Assembly: GCA_040389965.1 (NCBI GenBank)
Contig: JAZJZF010000028.1
Span: 27,343-91,342 of the forward strand
Direction of reading: 5' to 3'
Length of the DNA stretch: 64,000 nucleotides
Origin: UBA4416 sp040389965
Lineage (GTDB): Bacteria; Bacteroidota; Bacteroidia; B-17B0; Aurantibacillaceae
Part shown: positions 47,003 to 55,465 of the stretch, in pieces
How positions within the stretch are numbered: the stretch's first letter is position 1
Layout: each line of letters opens with the position of its first letter
Translations under genes and position numbers: made by a program
The notes under the pieces: generated by a model
Database searches by the model: none
The model's input: the letters and a program-made list of their open reading frames with translations, nothing else
What the model was told of the DNA's origin: nothing

Positions 47003-47062
47003 TGAGATATGAGATATGAGATGTGAGATAAACCTATCTCAAGTCTCATATCTCACGTCTCA
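47003..47062. repeat. Imperfect palindrome built from TGAGATATG-like units
   Basis: Two 28-base arms (47003-47030 and 47035-47062) match at 24 of 28 positions when one is reverse-complemented, with a 4-base loop AACC. Each arm is itself a tandem of TGAGATATG/TGAGATGTG. The palindrome fills the space from the stop codon of the SGNH gene (its TGA lies in the arm) to six bases before the glycoside hydrolase ATG. REP-like intergenic element, possibly an mRNA hairpin. Confidence 0.8.
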
Positions 47063-48334
47063 ATTCTGTTTATCTTGTATTTTACTATTATTCTTATAAC
47101 TTCTATCAATTGCTTCGTACATCATTCCTGCAATCATTTTATATCCTTTTGCATTAAAATGCACTTTATCTTTAGCTGCTAATCCTGCTTTGTACCATTT
47201 GTAAATAGATTTATAACCTCCCATTACAGCATACAAATCATATACAGCACCTTTGTGTTTTTCTGCCAGCTCGTAGGCCGCTTCTGCCGCTTTTATAGGT
47301 CTCTTATTGGCAGTTTTGCGGTTCATATAATTATCAGTAGTGGTTACAAACAAAAAAGCGCAATCGGGTGAAGCCTTCTTAATATTAGCTACAAGGCTAT
47401 CGTATTTGGCAATAAAGGCCTGCTTCGTAAAATTAATATCATGGGTATCATTAACCCCTAATGTAAAAATAACCAGGTCGGGTGGAATACTTTTTAATTC
47501 GTTTATAAATTCGGGGCAACGTAAAAAAGATCCACTGCTGGCGCCATTCACGCCCATAGAGGCATAATAAAATCCGGGTTCCGAATTTTCTGCGCTCATG
47601 CCCCGCAACATAAAATCGGGATGCATGGTGTCGCGTTTAATCACCACAAAATTCAGGGAATCAATAAAGGTTTCAAACGTAAACTCCGTGTAGCCTTTCT
47701 TTTCATAATCCTTTCTTACAAAATGCAGGGTAGATTCATGATTTAAACCCAGCTCAAAACTCGAGTTAAAATTATGGTATACCTTAACCGAATTAAATTT
47801 CCGGGGATGACTTGTTTCCAATAACTTAAACCCAAACAAGGTAAGGCTATCGTTAGTAACTGCGGCCATACCGGCCACACCAAGGTTATCGCACATTTCC
47901 TTACTCACTGCACAACGACAGCGTTTCCATTTTCCGTAACCAAACGAACGGTAAAAACTGGGATTATTTGTTTTTACAATTTTAAACGGAAAAATAAACA
48001 AGCCTCCACCTTCGTAATTTCCTTCCGACTGAAATCCATTGATCAATACTTCCGGCCAGAAACCTGCCTGTATATGCGACCCGCCAAAATGGGCAATAGT
48101 AATCCGCTTTGCTCTGCCTTTTTTAAGGTCATCCATTCTTCTGAACAGGTCCATAAATTTTGAACTGTCTTTAGTATAAATGATCTTGCTTTGTTCAGGT
48201 TTTATGAAAGGATATGGTGTCTGAGAATAAGCCTGTACTGCTGCTTGTGAAAAAGACACAGAATATAGAACACAAGATAAAAGACCTGTTAATAGTATCC
48301 GAAATATTTGTTTTGTTTTGTCTTTTATCATCAC
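47060..48334 (-). CDS. SGNH/GDSL hydrolase-like protein (first of two)
   Basis: Secreted or periplasm-anchored protein of 424 residues; N-terminal hydrophobic segment (~12-30). SGNH blocks: HFGGSHIQAGFW with the block I serine (GSH in place of GDS), TLGVNDTHD with the block III Asn, and DKVHFNAKGYKMI with the terminal DxxH. This kind of protein acts with MBOAT acyltransferases in acetylating polysaccharides, or removes the acetyl groups. In its C-terminal domain MYEAIDRSYK is close to the end. It is separated from the other SGNH gene by 88 bases of purine-rich (minus strand) sequence. Confidence 0.88.
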   Translation of the reverse strand: MMIKDKTKQIFRILLTGLLSCVLYSVSFSQAAVQAYSQTPYPFIKPEQSKIIYTKDSSKFMDLFRRMDDLKKGRAKRITIAHFGGSHIQAGFWPEVLINGFQSEGNYEGGGLFIFPFKIVKTNNPSFYRSFGYGKWKRCRCAVSKEMCDNLGVAGMAAVTNDSLTLFGFKLLETSHPRKFNSVKVYHNFNSSFELGLNHESTLHFVRKDYEKKGYTEFTFETFIDSLNFVVIKRDTMHPDFMLRGMSAENSEPGFYYASMGVNGASSGSFLRCPEFINELKSIPPDLVIFTLGVNDTHDINFTKQAFIAKYDSLVANIKKASPDCAFLFVTTTDNYMNRKTANKRPIKAAEAAYELAEKHKGAVYDLYAVMGGYKSIYKWYKAGLAAKDKVHFNAKGYKMIAGMMYEAIDRSYKNNSKIQDKQN

Positions 48335-48422
48335 TCCCCTATCTTAAATACTTAATTATACTTCCACTTTTTCTTTCGCCTCTTCTGTCCCTTCCATCCT
48401 TCTGCCTTTTTGGTACTTTCTC

Positions 48423-49868
48423 TTATTTCTTTTTCAAATAACTGTTATAATCATTTATTAGTGAAGAATAGAGTAACACCGCTATTTTGCGTGCACCACC
48501 CGAACTAAAATGGATATAATCCTTAGCAGCTACGCCCTGCTCTACCCAGGTAAGCATACTATTTTTACCTCCCATACAATTATACATATCAAAAAATGCA
48601 CAATCTGTTTCAAACGCGGTGCGTTTAATAGCATCCCTTAAATTTTCGAGTTGTGGATGCGTCACATATTCTGCCCCTTCCTTCACACTCATATCAGCAG
48701 GGCCAATCACCAATATGGAAGCCTGGGGCGCCAGTTTTTTAATAGTATTAATTTGTGCTTTTAAATAATTTCCAAAATTATCTGTCTGTTCTTTTGTTGT
48801 AATATAGGGCAAGGTGTTACCACCAAACTGTAAAATAATAAGTCTGGCATTTAAGTAGTCGTAAAAGTTTTTTAACTGCCCGTAATTTATTTGGTTAAAA
48901 AAGGTTCCTGAGCTTCCGCGCAAGCCAAAATTATCAACCATCACGCCTTTGCTTCCTTCAAGCGAAACCCCATAAAAATCAGGACTATCTTTGCCTTTAA
49001 ATTTAAATTCGTGTAGTAAAGCACCCTGGTTCAGATTAAATTCTTTAATATTAAAATTACCTCCGGCAGCAAGAGAATCCGAATTATTTAAAGAGCCATT
49101 CTCATACAGCTCCACATGCGTTTTTGCTTGTGCCCCACCATAAAAGAGTTTTATTTTAGTAAAGGCTGCCGCTGATGGCCCACCATTTTTGCTGGTTACA
49201 AATTTTATCCAGGCACTTCTGTAAGAAGCCGTATCTGTTAAGGTCGTATAAGGCGCAAAACGGGTAAGATGAGCCATAGCCCCAAAATTGTTATGTTTTA
49301 CCCGTTTATCTTTTCCGGCAAATACCTGGTAACGATCCCAGGTGCTGCTCCAGGATATTTTATTAATAACGCTGGGCGCTACAGGCATAAATGAAATAAG
49401 TCCGGGCCCTGCGCCACCAAATTGACCCTGTAATTTCAAACGAAGATAATCACTAATCCTGTCTCCTTCAATTTGTGAATCGCCATAATGCAATATCCTG
49501 ATACTTTTAGGTTCGCTATCAATATTGGCAAGGGCACTAAAAAAGTTGTCCATAGCCGATTTCGACGCGTCTTTATATTGAATACTTGTATTTAATTTTA
49601 TGGTTGAATCTTTTAATTCAATTTCCTTTACAAGTGCCGTATCAGAACTGCCTTTCAGGGTATCAGCATCTTCGGCATCGGCCAGTGCTATAATGTTTGA
49701 AATATCTGTCTTTTTTTGAGTTTTTTCAAAAAACGATGCAAATGTAGGGAAGTGTATCGATAGCTTATTAGTAATATAAATACCGTTTTCGGGAAATAAA
49801 GCAGTTAAACTTATCAGCGATACGAAAATACCGATCAAAAAAAGAAGCGTATGAATAGGTTTGTGCAA
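48423..49868 (-). CDS. SGNH/GDSL hydrolase-like protein (second of two)
   Basis: Protein of 481 residues with an N-terminal membrane anchor (~8-28: LLFLIGIFVSLISLTALF) and a long linker. Catalytic blocks: ILHYGDSQIEGDRI (the GDS serine), LIILQFGGNT and KDYIHFSSGGARKI (D..H). A beta-sandwich-like insert of ~150 residues (SAAAFTKIKLFYGGAQAKTH) sits between blocks I and III. The start is a TTG at 49868; the next upstream bases form one of the AATACAGG boxes. It is the first structural gene downstream of the LuxR-type regulator, so the presumed promoter of the polysaccharide locus drives it first. Confidence 0.87.
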   Translation of the reverse strand: MHKPIHTLLFLIGIFVSLISLTALFPENGIYITNKLSIHFPTFASFFEKTQKKTDISNIIALADAEDADTLKGSSDTALVKEIELKDSTIKLNTSIQYKDASKSAMDNFFSALANIDSEPKSIRILHYGDSQIEGDRISDYLRLKLQGQFGGAGPGLISFMPVAPSVINKISWSSTWDRYQVFAGKDKRVKHNNFGAMAHLTRFAPYTTLTDTASYRSAWIKFVTSKNGGPSAAAFTKIKLFYGGAQAKTHVELYENGSLNNSDSLAAGGNFNIKEFNLNQGALLHEFKFKGKDSPDFYGVSLEGSKGVMVDNFGLRGSSGTFFNQINYGQLKNFYDYLNARLIILQFGGNTLPYITTKEQTDNFGNYLKAQINTIKKLAPQASILVIGPADMSVKEGAEYVTHPQLENLRDAIKRTAFETDCAFFDMYNCMGGKNSMLTWVEQGVAAKDYIHFSSGGARKIAVLLYSSLINDYNSYLKKK

Positions 49869-49871
49869 TGC

Positions 49872-49989
49872 CCTGTATTTTAATGTTAGCCAATATGCAA
49901 AATACTTTGCAAGCTGTCTTCTACAAAAAAATATAGTTTTTCACAATACAGGTGTAGATAAATACAGGTGTCTTACGTCGTCCTGTATT
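49872..49989. promoter_or_regulatory. Cluster of four AATACAGG boxes at the head of the polysaccharide locus
   Basis: AATACAGG occurs on the plus strand at 49945-49952 and 49961-49968 (period 16, extended match AATACAGGTGT) and on the minus strand at 49872-49879 and 49982-49989. All four lie within 118 bases in the 137-base gap between the PAS-LuxR gene and the first SGNH gene. They look like operator sites; the adjacent regulator is the obvious candidate but not the only one. Confidence 0.6.
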
Positions 49990-50005
49990 CCTAAATAAGC
50001 GGGTT

Positions 50006-50779
50006 TTATAATACATTGAGTCGGTAAAACTCCAACAGCTCAATAGCATTGGTGCAGCCGGCTTTTTGAAGCATTTTACGACGGTGTGTATCAACTGTAT
50101 GTTTGCTTAAAAAGAGTTTTTCAGCAATAGCATTGCTCGTTAATCCTTTATCTATAAGTTCAAGCACTTCCAGTTCTCTTGATGAGAAGAACTTTTGATA
50201 TGATTGTTGTACGTACATTCTGAATTTTTTCTGATCTAAATTTGGTGCGTCAAACGTCCACTCCACATAATTCCCGGATTTCATAAAGGAAATATCGGTA
50301 AGCTGTGAAATGATCTGTTTGTCGTGTCTGTTATTGTTAATAGTTGTCTGGCATAATACTTTTATATAATTACCATTTTTTTTGCGCATGCGGTAGGTTA
50401 TATTTAACACCACTTCCGATCCTGACCAGGTTGGGCCTGCATATTCAACAACTGCGGCCATAACCCTCGATAAGGCATCTATATCTTCCGGATGAACAGC
50501 CTGCATGATACTGCTGTAATTAAATTCATGTTCAGTATAACCAAGCATTTCCTCCACTCCCTTTATGCTTGATACTTCTTTATTTTTAAAGTTAAAAACG
50601 TACACACATTGAAGTCTGTTGTATATTGCAGGTATTGGCATCGTGGCTTCTACCTTTTTATCTTTCAGCATAAGCTGCAGGTCATTCAAAAAAAGATGTG
50701 TATCTTTTATCATCAAAGCATTGTCTTTTATGCTTGATTGCAAAGCGCTTTGTTCAACCTCTTTAGTACTGTATTTCAT
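50006..50779 (-). CDS. PAS-domain LuxR-type transcriptional regulator
   Basis: Regulator of 257 residues. A PAS fold spans about 50-165 (CVYVFNFKNKEVSSIKGVEE, MLGYTEHEF, AVHPEDIDAL, YRMRKKNGNYIKVLCQ). The last ~65 residues are a LuxR/FixJ helix-turn-helix: SSRELEVLELIDKGLTSNAI then AEKLFLSKHTVDTHRRKML. There is no receiver domain, so a ligand or protein contact at the PAS domain is the likely input. It stands at the head of the polysaccharide locus, on the same strand, with AATACAGG boxes directly downstream, and probably controls it. Confidence 0.92.
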   Translation of the reverse strand: MKYSTKEVEQSALQSSIKDNALMIKDTHLFLNDLQLMLKDKKVEATMPIPAIYNRLQCVYVFNFKNKEVSSIKGVEEMLGYTEHEFNYSSIMQAVHPEDIDALSRVMAAVVEYAGPTWSGSEVVLNITYRMRKKNGNYIKVLCQTTINNNRHDKQIISQLTDISFMKSGNYVEWTFDAPNLDQKKFRMYVQQSYQKFFSSRELEVLELIDKGLTSNAIAEKLFLSKHTVDTHRRKMLQKAGCTNAIELLEFYRLNVL

Positions 50780-51483
50780 AAATTATTTTTTTAATTTGCG
50801 TACACTTAATTTATCCTCAATAAGTTATCAATTCTTTGAACCAGGGTTTTATATAAAGTTTTGATGAATAATAAGGTTTTATCGTGTTTAAAAGGTAAAA
50901 ACGGGGATTTTACTTCACAAAAGTACCAAACAGATTCCCCCGATCTTAAAAAACGACGTGCTAAAAACCTCTTTTACGGTTGGTTTATTAAAAATAATTT
51001 ACCTTATTTCTTAGTAACATTCATTTAAAATAATCTGTTTTTTGCGCATTTAGCCCGGAGTTTAAACACTTTTTAGGTTTCGTGGTTTTATAAAAGCATA
51101 TGTGTAAAATTTTTATGTTAAACGATTAAACAATGCGGGTATTCCTGTATCAGGAAATGCCCCGGTTCTAATTATATAATGCTCTTTCCCACTTAAGGAT
51201 ACACTATTTATCGCCCTTAAATAATAAGCATTTATACCCTTGTTGTAATGTCTCGATAATAGCGGTTTATCTTTCCTTAAAGTCATGGTAAAACTTAGAC
51301 GCAAACCACTATCCGTTTCCATAAAATAGTACCCGTTTTTGGCTTGTGCGGTCTAAAGTATAGAGCTTTTGCATTTTTTAAGTAAGTACTGGTGGGTATT
51401 TTATTATTTTGTAAGATATTTGATGGAGTTTTTGGCAAAAAAACGTATTTTTGCACCCCTTATAATTAACTAAGAAACTGAAA
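50780..51483. other. 704-base intergenic region between the regulator and trigger factor
   Basis: Divergent promoter region for the LuxR-type gene and tig. It contains no convincing gene; the 69-codon minus-strand reading at 51113-51322 has no recognisable features. A short perfect inverted repeat TTCCTGTATCAGGAA lies at 51142-51156, whose CCTGTAT core resembles the boxes near 49.9 kb. Otherwise AT-rich. Confidence 0.6.
51446..51453 (+). promoter_or_regulatory. Candidate tig promoter -7 element (TATTTTTG)
   Basis: Exact TAnnTTTG match 30 bases upstream of the trigger factor ATG. A TTTG lies 23 bases upstream of it (51419-51422), slightly beyond the usual spacing. Confidence 0.55.
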
Positions 51484-52824
51484 ATGAATATTATTAAGAA
51501 AGACGTAGATGCTTTAAATGCAGAATTAAGTATCACATTAGCTCCACAGGATTATGAAGTAAGAGTAAACGATGCCATTAAAAAAGTGCAAAAACAAGCT
51601 GCTATGCCCGGTTTCAGAGCCGGTAAAGTACCTGTTGGCTTAATAAAAAAACAATATGGCAAAGGTATTTTAGTGGATGAAATCAATAAAATATTAAATG
51701 ACTCATTATATAATTATATAAACGATAATAAAATCGAAATCCTTGGTAATCCTATACCAAAGGAAAATAGTGCAGTTGATTTCGATAATAAAACAGAGTG
51801 GACTTTTGAATATGAATTAGGTTTAAGTCCTAAATTTGACCTGACTCTTGATCAGTCTCAGAGCTTTACTTACAATACTGTAAAAATTGACGATGAGTTG
51901 GTAGAAAAATACCTGAAAGATGTTAAACGTAACTATGGTAAACCTTCTAACCCTGAAGTAGCAGGCGAGAAAGATGTATTATACATTGATATCGTTGAGT
52001 TGGATGCTAATGGAAACATTACTCCTGGCGGTGTATTCAAATCTACAAGCATTGGCATTGACCGTTTAAAAAATGAAACTGCAAAAGCTAAATTAACTGG
52101 CGCAAAAGTTGAAGACAAAATTGTATTGAATGCTAATGTTTTATATGATTCTTCAGTTGATAAATCAATGTCTTTAGGCATCGACAAAGAAGTTGCTGAA
52201 ACATTTGGTTCTGACCTTCAGATTACGGTTAAAAATATTGCCCGTATGGAAGATGCTGAGTTAAACCAGGAATTATTTGATAAACTTTACGGTGCAGGAA
52301 CAATTAATTCGGAAGCTGAATTCAGAGATAAAATTAAAGGTGAATTAGCTGTTATGTTTTCACAGGATACAGACCGCAAATTTGTTGAAACAGTTGAAGC
52401 TGCATTGGTTGACAAATTAAATATTAAGTTACCGGATGAGTTTTTAAAACGTTGGTTAATGGCGGTTAACGAAAAACCTTTAACTAAAGAGCAATTGGAG
52501 TCTGAGTATCCTGCTTATGCAAAATCCATGCAATGGAAATTAATTGAGAATAAGATCATAAAAGATAACAGCATTACTGTTACCGGTGATGAAGCAAGAT
52601 CTGAAGCAGGTAATTTTATTCGTTCTCAATATGCACGTTACGGCCAAACTCCTGACGAAGCAGAAGTTGATAAAATAGCAGATTCTATCTTAACAAAACA
52701 GGAAGAAGCTCAAAAAATATACGAAGGATTGTACAGCAAAAAAGTATTGGATCTTTTAAAAACAAACTGCAAACTCGATACGAAAGAAGTAAGCTATAAC
52801 GAGTTTTTTGGGATCTCTGAATAA
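51484..52824 (+). CDS. tig: Trigger factor (ribosome-associated chaperone)
   Basis: Protein of 446 residues. The ribosome-docking signature GFRAGKVP is at 43-50, followed by the N-terminal domain end and a middle segment (~145-240) in the place of the FKBP-type PPIase domain, which is diverged, as is common in Bacteroidota trigger factors. The C-terminal helical chaperone arms (~250-430) follow. It binds nascent chains at the ribosome exit. It has its own promoter and is separated by 69 bases from the ketosynthase gene, with no terminator visible. Confidence 0.93.
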   Translation: MNIIKKDVDALNAELSITLAPQDYEVRVNDAIKKVQKQAAMPGFRAGKVPVGLIKKQYGKGILVDEINKILNDSLYNYINDNKIEILGNPIPKENSAVDFDNKTEWTFEYELGLSPKFDLTLDQSQSFTYNTVKIDDELVEKYLKDVKRNYGKPSNPEVAGEKDVLYIDIVELDANGNITPGGVFKSTSIGIDRLKNETAKAKLTGAKVEDKIVLNANVLYDSSVDKSMSLGIDKEVAETFGSDLQITVKNIARMEDAELNQELFDKLYGAGTINSEAEFRDKIKGELAVMFSQDTDRKFVETVEAALVDKLNIKLPDEFLKRWLMAVNEKPLTKEQLESEYPAYAKSMQWKLIENKIIKDNSITVTGDEARSEAGNFIRSQYARYGQTPDEAEVDKIADSILTKQEEAQKIYEGLYSKKVLDLLKTNCKLDTKEVSYNEFFGISE

Positions 52825-52893
52825 ACATTTTTAGTTTTATTCTGTTTTCTTTTTATATTTAAAATCATTTAGCTTACGCTATTTACACAAGTA

Positions 52894-54027
52894 ATGCAGG
52901 GAGTTTATATAACCAGGGCGGCAAAATTTTTACCTAACAACCCTATTTCCAATGAGGAAATGGAGGAATACCTTGGTATGATAGACGGCCTGCCTTCTAA
53001 AGGTAAAAACCTCACGCTACGCAACAATGGTATTAAAACCCGCTATTACTCTATCAATAAGCAAGGAGACTCAACACATTCGAATGCAAAAATGACGGCC
53101 CTTGCCATTGAAAAACTAATGGGGGATGGTTTTAAAGAATCAGATATTGAATTGCTTGCCTGCGGAACTACTTCGCCCGATAACTTGTTACCATCGCACT
53201 CTGTTATGGTACATGGCGAATTAAACTGCGGTCCTGTTGAACTGATTTCCACTTCAGGTGCATGCTGCGCAAGTATGCAGGCACTAAAATATGGCTATAA
53301 CTCTATATTAGCAGGCAGTACGCATAATGCAATATGTACCGGCTCCGAAAAGCTGTCATCATTAATGCGTGCCGAACATTTCGAAAAAGAAACAGAGCGG
53401 CTTGCAGAAATGGACAAACATCCCATTATTGCTTTTGAAAAAGATTTTTTACGCTGGATGCTTTCCGATGGTGCAGGTGCTTTGTTATTAGAAGACAAGC
53501 CCCGCGGAAATACGTCTTTAAAAATAGAATGGCTTGAAATAAAATCTTATGCAAATCAGCTTGAAACCTGCATGTATGCCGGTTCCGAGAAAAAAGCAGA
53601 TGGCACTACTAAAGGCTGGAAAGAATTTACATCCGAAGAATGGCTCGATAATTCGATCTTTGCGTTTAAGCAGGACACGAAATTATTAGGAAGAGAAATT
53701 GTACCTACCGGTACCAAATACCTCAAAGAAATTCTCGACAAAAGAGGATTTGATATTTCAACCATTGATTACTTTTTACCGCACCTCTCATCAGAATTTT
53801 TCAGAACAAAAATTGCTGAAGAAATTGTAAAATACGACATCTCCATTCCTTCCGAAAAATGGTTCACAAACCTTACCACTATTGGTAATGTTGGCTCGGG
53901 CTCTATCTTTTTAATGATAGAAGAACTAATGAATTCCGGTAAATTAAAACCCGGACAAAAAATACTATTAATGGTTCCTGAAAGCGCACGCTTTACCTAT
54001 GCATATTGTTTATTAACTGTTTGCTAA
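52894..54027 (+). CDS. Beta-ketoacyl-ACP synthase III family protein (DarB-like candidate)
   Basis: Thiolase-fold condensing enzyme of 377 residues. The nucleophile is Cys125 in STSGACCASM; the histidine lies in DYFLPHLSSEFF and the asparagine in TTIGNVGSGSIF. Its length exceeds FabH (~320-330) because of an insert around 150-220 (HFEKETERLAEMDKHPIIAF), as in the KAS III-like enzymes that sit beside BtrH_N proteins in Bacteroidota. Those cassettes often accompany dialkylresorcinol/flexirubin genes (DarB condenses the aromatic lipid), so a role in an aryl or acyl lipid is plausible; primary FabH function is less likely. The small protein gene follows after 13 bases. Confidence 0.83.
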   Translation: MQGVYITRAAKFLPNNPISNEEMEEYLGMIDGLPSKGKNLTLRNNGIKTRYYSINKQGDSTHSNAKMTALAIEKLMGDGFKESDIELLACGTTSPDNLLPSHSVMVHGELNCGPVELISTSGACCASMQALKYGYNSILAGSTHNAICTGSEKLSSLMRAEHFEKETERLAEMDKHPIIAFEKDFLRWMLSDGAGALLLEDKPRGNTSLKIEWLEIKSYANQLETCMYAGSEKKADGTTKGWKEFTSEEWLDNSIFAFKQDTKLLGREIVPTGTKYLKEILDKRGFDISTIDYFLPHLSSEFFRTKIAEEIVKYDISIPSEKWFTNLTTIGNVGSGSIFLMIEELMNSGKLKPGQKILLMVPESARFTYAYCLLTVC

Positions 54028-54040
54028 TACATTTAGTTTC

Positions 54041-54439
54041 ATGAAAAAAGAAGATGTACCACAGGACCCCTCAGCCTTGCTTGGCGTAACGCGCGATGTA
54101 TGTTACGTGAAAGATAAAGACGGTAAGTATACTACTGATTTAAGTATTGGCTGGGAAGTAAAAAAACAAGCGCTCGATAATGCCTGGGACGATATCCATG
54201 AACGTGTGAAAGATGCTGCAGAACAGGTAAAACGCGGAGAAATTAGTCCTGTGTTTTATTTCATGGAATTAAAATTGATGGATGTAACTCTCCTGGCCGG
54301 CTATACTGGTTTTTGGAAATGGACGGTAAAAAGGCATTTTAAACCCAAAGTGTTTCATCAATTAAATGAAAAAAAAATAGCTATCTATGCAAAAGCATTT
54401 GATATCAGTGTAGAAGAGCTAAAAAAATTTAAAGGATAA
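54041..54439 (+). CDS. Conserved small protein of the ketosynthase/BtrH_N cassette
   Basis: Protein of 132 residues without signal or membrane segments. A charged helical region (NAWDDIHERVKDAAEQVKRG) is followed by ISPVFYFMELKLMDVTLLA, a basic segment and a helical end (SVEELKKFKG). I do not recognise the family. Its stop is only 2 bases before the TTG start of the BtrH_N gene, and the ketosynthase ends 13 bases upstream, so the three are translated as a unit. It could be an accessory or carrier-handling factor; there is no phosphopantetheine-attachment DSL motif, so it is not an acyl carrier protein. Confidence 0.78.
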   Translation: MKKEDVPQDPSALLGVTRDVCYVKDKDGKYTTDLSIGWEVKKQALDNAWDDIHERVKDAAEQVKRGEISPVFYFMELKLMDVTLLAGYTGFWKWTVKRHFKPKVFHQLNEKKIAIYAKAFDISVEELKKFKG

Positions 54440-54441
54440 TT

Positions 54442-55455
54442 TTGGAACCCACATATAAACACATACAAGCAGCTCATTGCGAAAACGGCGTAGCTACAGG
54501 ACTTCTAAGACATCATGGCTTAGAGTTTATGACAGAGCCACTCATGTTTGGCCTTGGCTCAGGTATTTTTTACATTCACATTCCTTTCTTAATGGTAAAC
54601 GGTGGGCCGGCTATTTCCTACAGGAGTATGCCCGGTTTAATTTTTAGCCGTGCCAGTAAGCTGTTGGGTGTAAAGGTGAACCGCAAAAAATTCAGTAGCG
54701 AGCAGGAAGCCGTTGATTATTTGAACAAACAGATACAGCTGGGGAATCCTGTGGGTTGCCAGGTAGGCGTTTATAACCTTCCTTACTTCCCTACCGAATA
54801 CCGTTTTCATTTCAACGCGCATAACATTGTAGTATATGGCAAAGAAAATGGCAATTATTTAGTAAGTGATCCTGTTATGGAAACCGTTACTACGCTTACC
54901 GAAGCAGACATGATGAAAGTACGCTTTGCCAAAGGCCCTTTGGAACCTAAAGGTCATGTATATTATCCGGAAAATGTAAAAGAGGTTAGCAAGGAAGATA
55001 TTAAAAAAGCCATTAACAAAGCTATTAAACGTACAGCTTTCGAAATGCTGTTTATTCCGGGCCCTATTGCAGGAGTAAGTGGTATTCATTATACCGCTAA
55101 CCAGATTCGCAAATGGCGGGACAAACTGGGTCCACGTAAAGCAGCGCTCTATGTAGGCCAGATAGTGCGTATGCAGGAAGAGATTGGCACCGGTGGTGGT
55201 GGCTTCCGCTTTTTGTATGCTGCTTTCTTAGAGCAGGCACACGGCTATATTCCTAATGATGAACTGTTACGTATTTCGGATGAGTTTACCAAAGCCGGTG
55301 ATATGTGGCGTGCCAGTGCCCTGAATATGGGCCGTATCTTTAAGGGCAGGCTCAATGAACAAAAAGACTTTGAAGAAAGTGCCAACATGCTCGACGAGAT
55401 TGCTGAAGTAGAACGCCAGGCATTTAAAGACCTTAGAAAATTAAAGTTGCTGTAA
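54442..55455 (+). CDS. BtrH N-terminal domain-containing protein (acyltransferase/cysteine-peptidase-like fold)
   Basis: Protein of 337 residues beginning with TTG, 2 bases after the upstream stop. BtrH_N/DUF4872 pattern: AAHCENGVATGLLRHHG, where Cys13 is the likely nucleophile, MFGLGSGIFYI, GNPVGCQVGVYNLPYFP, HFNAHNIVVYG (catalytic His) and YLVSDPV. BtrH in butirosin biosynthesis transfers an acyl group from an acyl carrier protein to an amine; this homologue, coupled to a KAS III, may take an acyl chain from the ketosynthase or its carrier. ABC-transporter genes that often follow in such cassettes are absent: the next gene is convergent, 10 bases away. Confidence 0.85.
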   Translation: MEPTYKHIQAAHCENGVATGLLRHHGLEFMTEPLMFGLGSGIFYIHIPFLMVNGGPAISYRSMPGLIFSRASKLLGVKVNRKKFSSEQEAVDYLNKQIQLGNPVGCQVGVYNLPYFPTEYRFHFNAHNIVVYGKENGNYLVSDPVMETVTTLTEADMMKVRFAKGPLEPKGHVYYPENVKEVSKEDIKKAINKAIKRTAFEMLFIPGPIAGVSGIHYTANQIRKWRDKLGPRKAALYVGQIVRMQEEIGTGGGGFRFLYAAFLEQAHGYIPNDELLRISDEFTKAGDMWRASALNMGRIFKGRLNEQKDFEESANMLDEIAEVERQAFKDLRKLKLL

Positions 55456-55465
55456 ATAGTCTTTC

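Noticed and set aside
51113..51322. 69-codon minus-strand frame in the regulator/tig spacer
   Set aside because: No recognisable domain, start context or coding bias; could be a degenerate remnant but cannot be supported.
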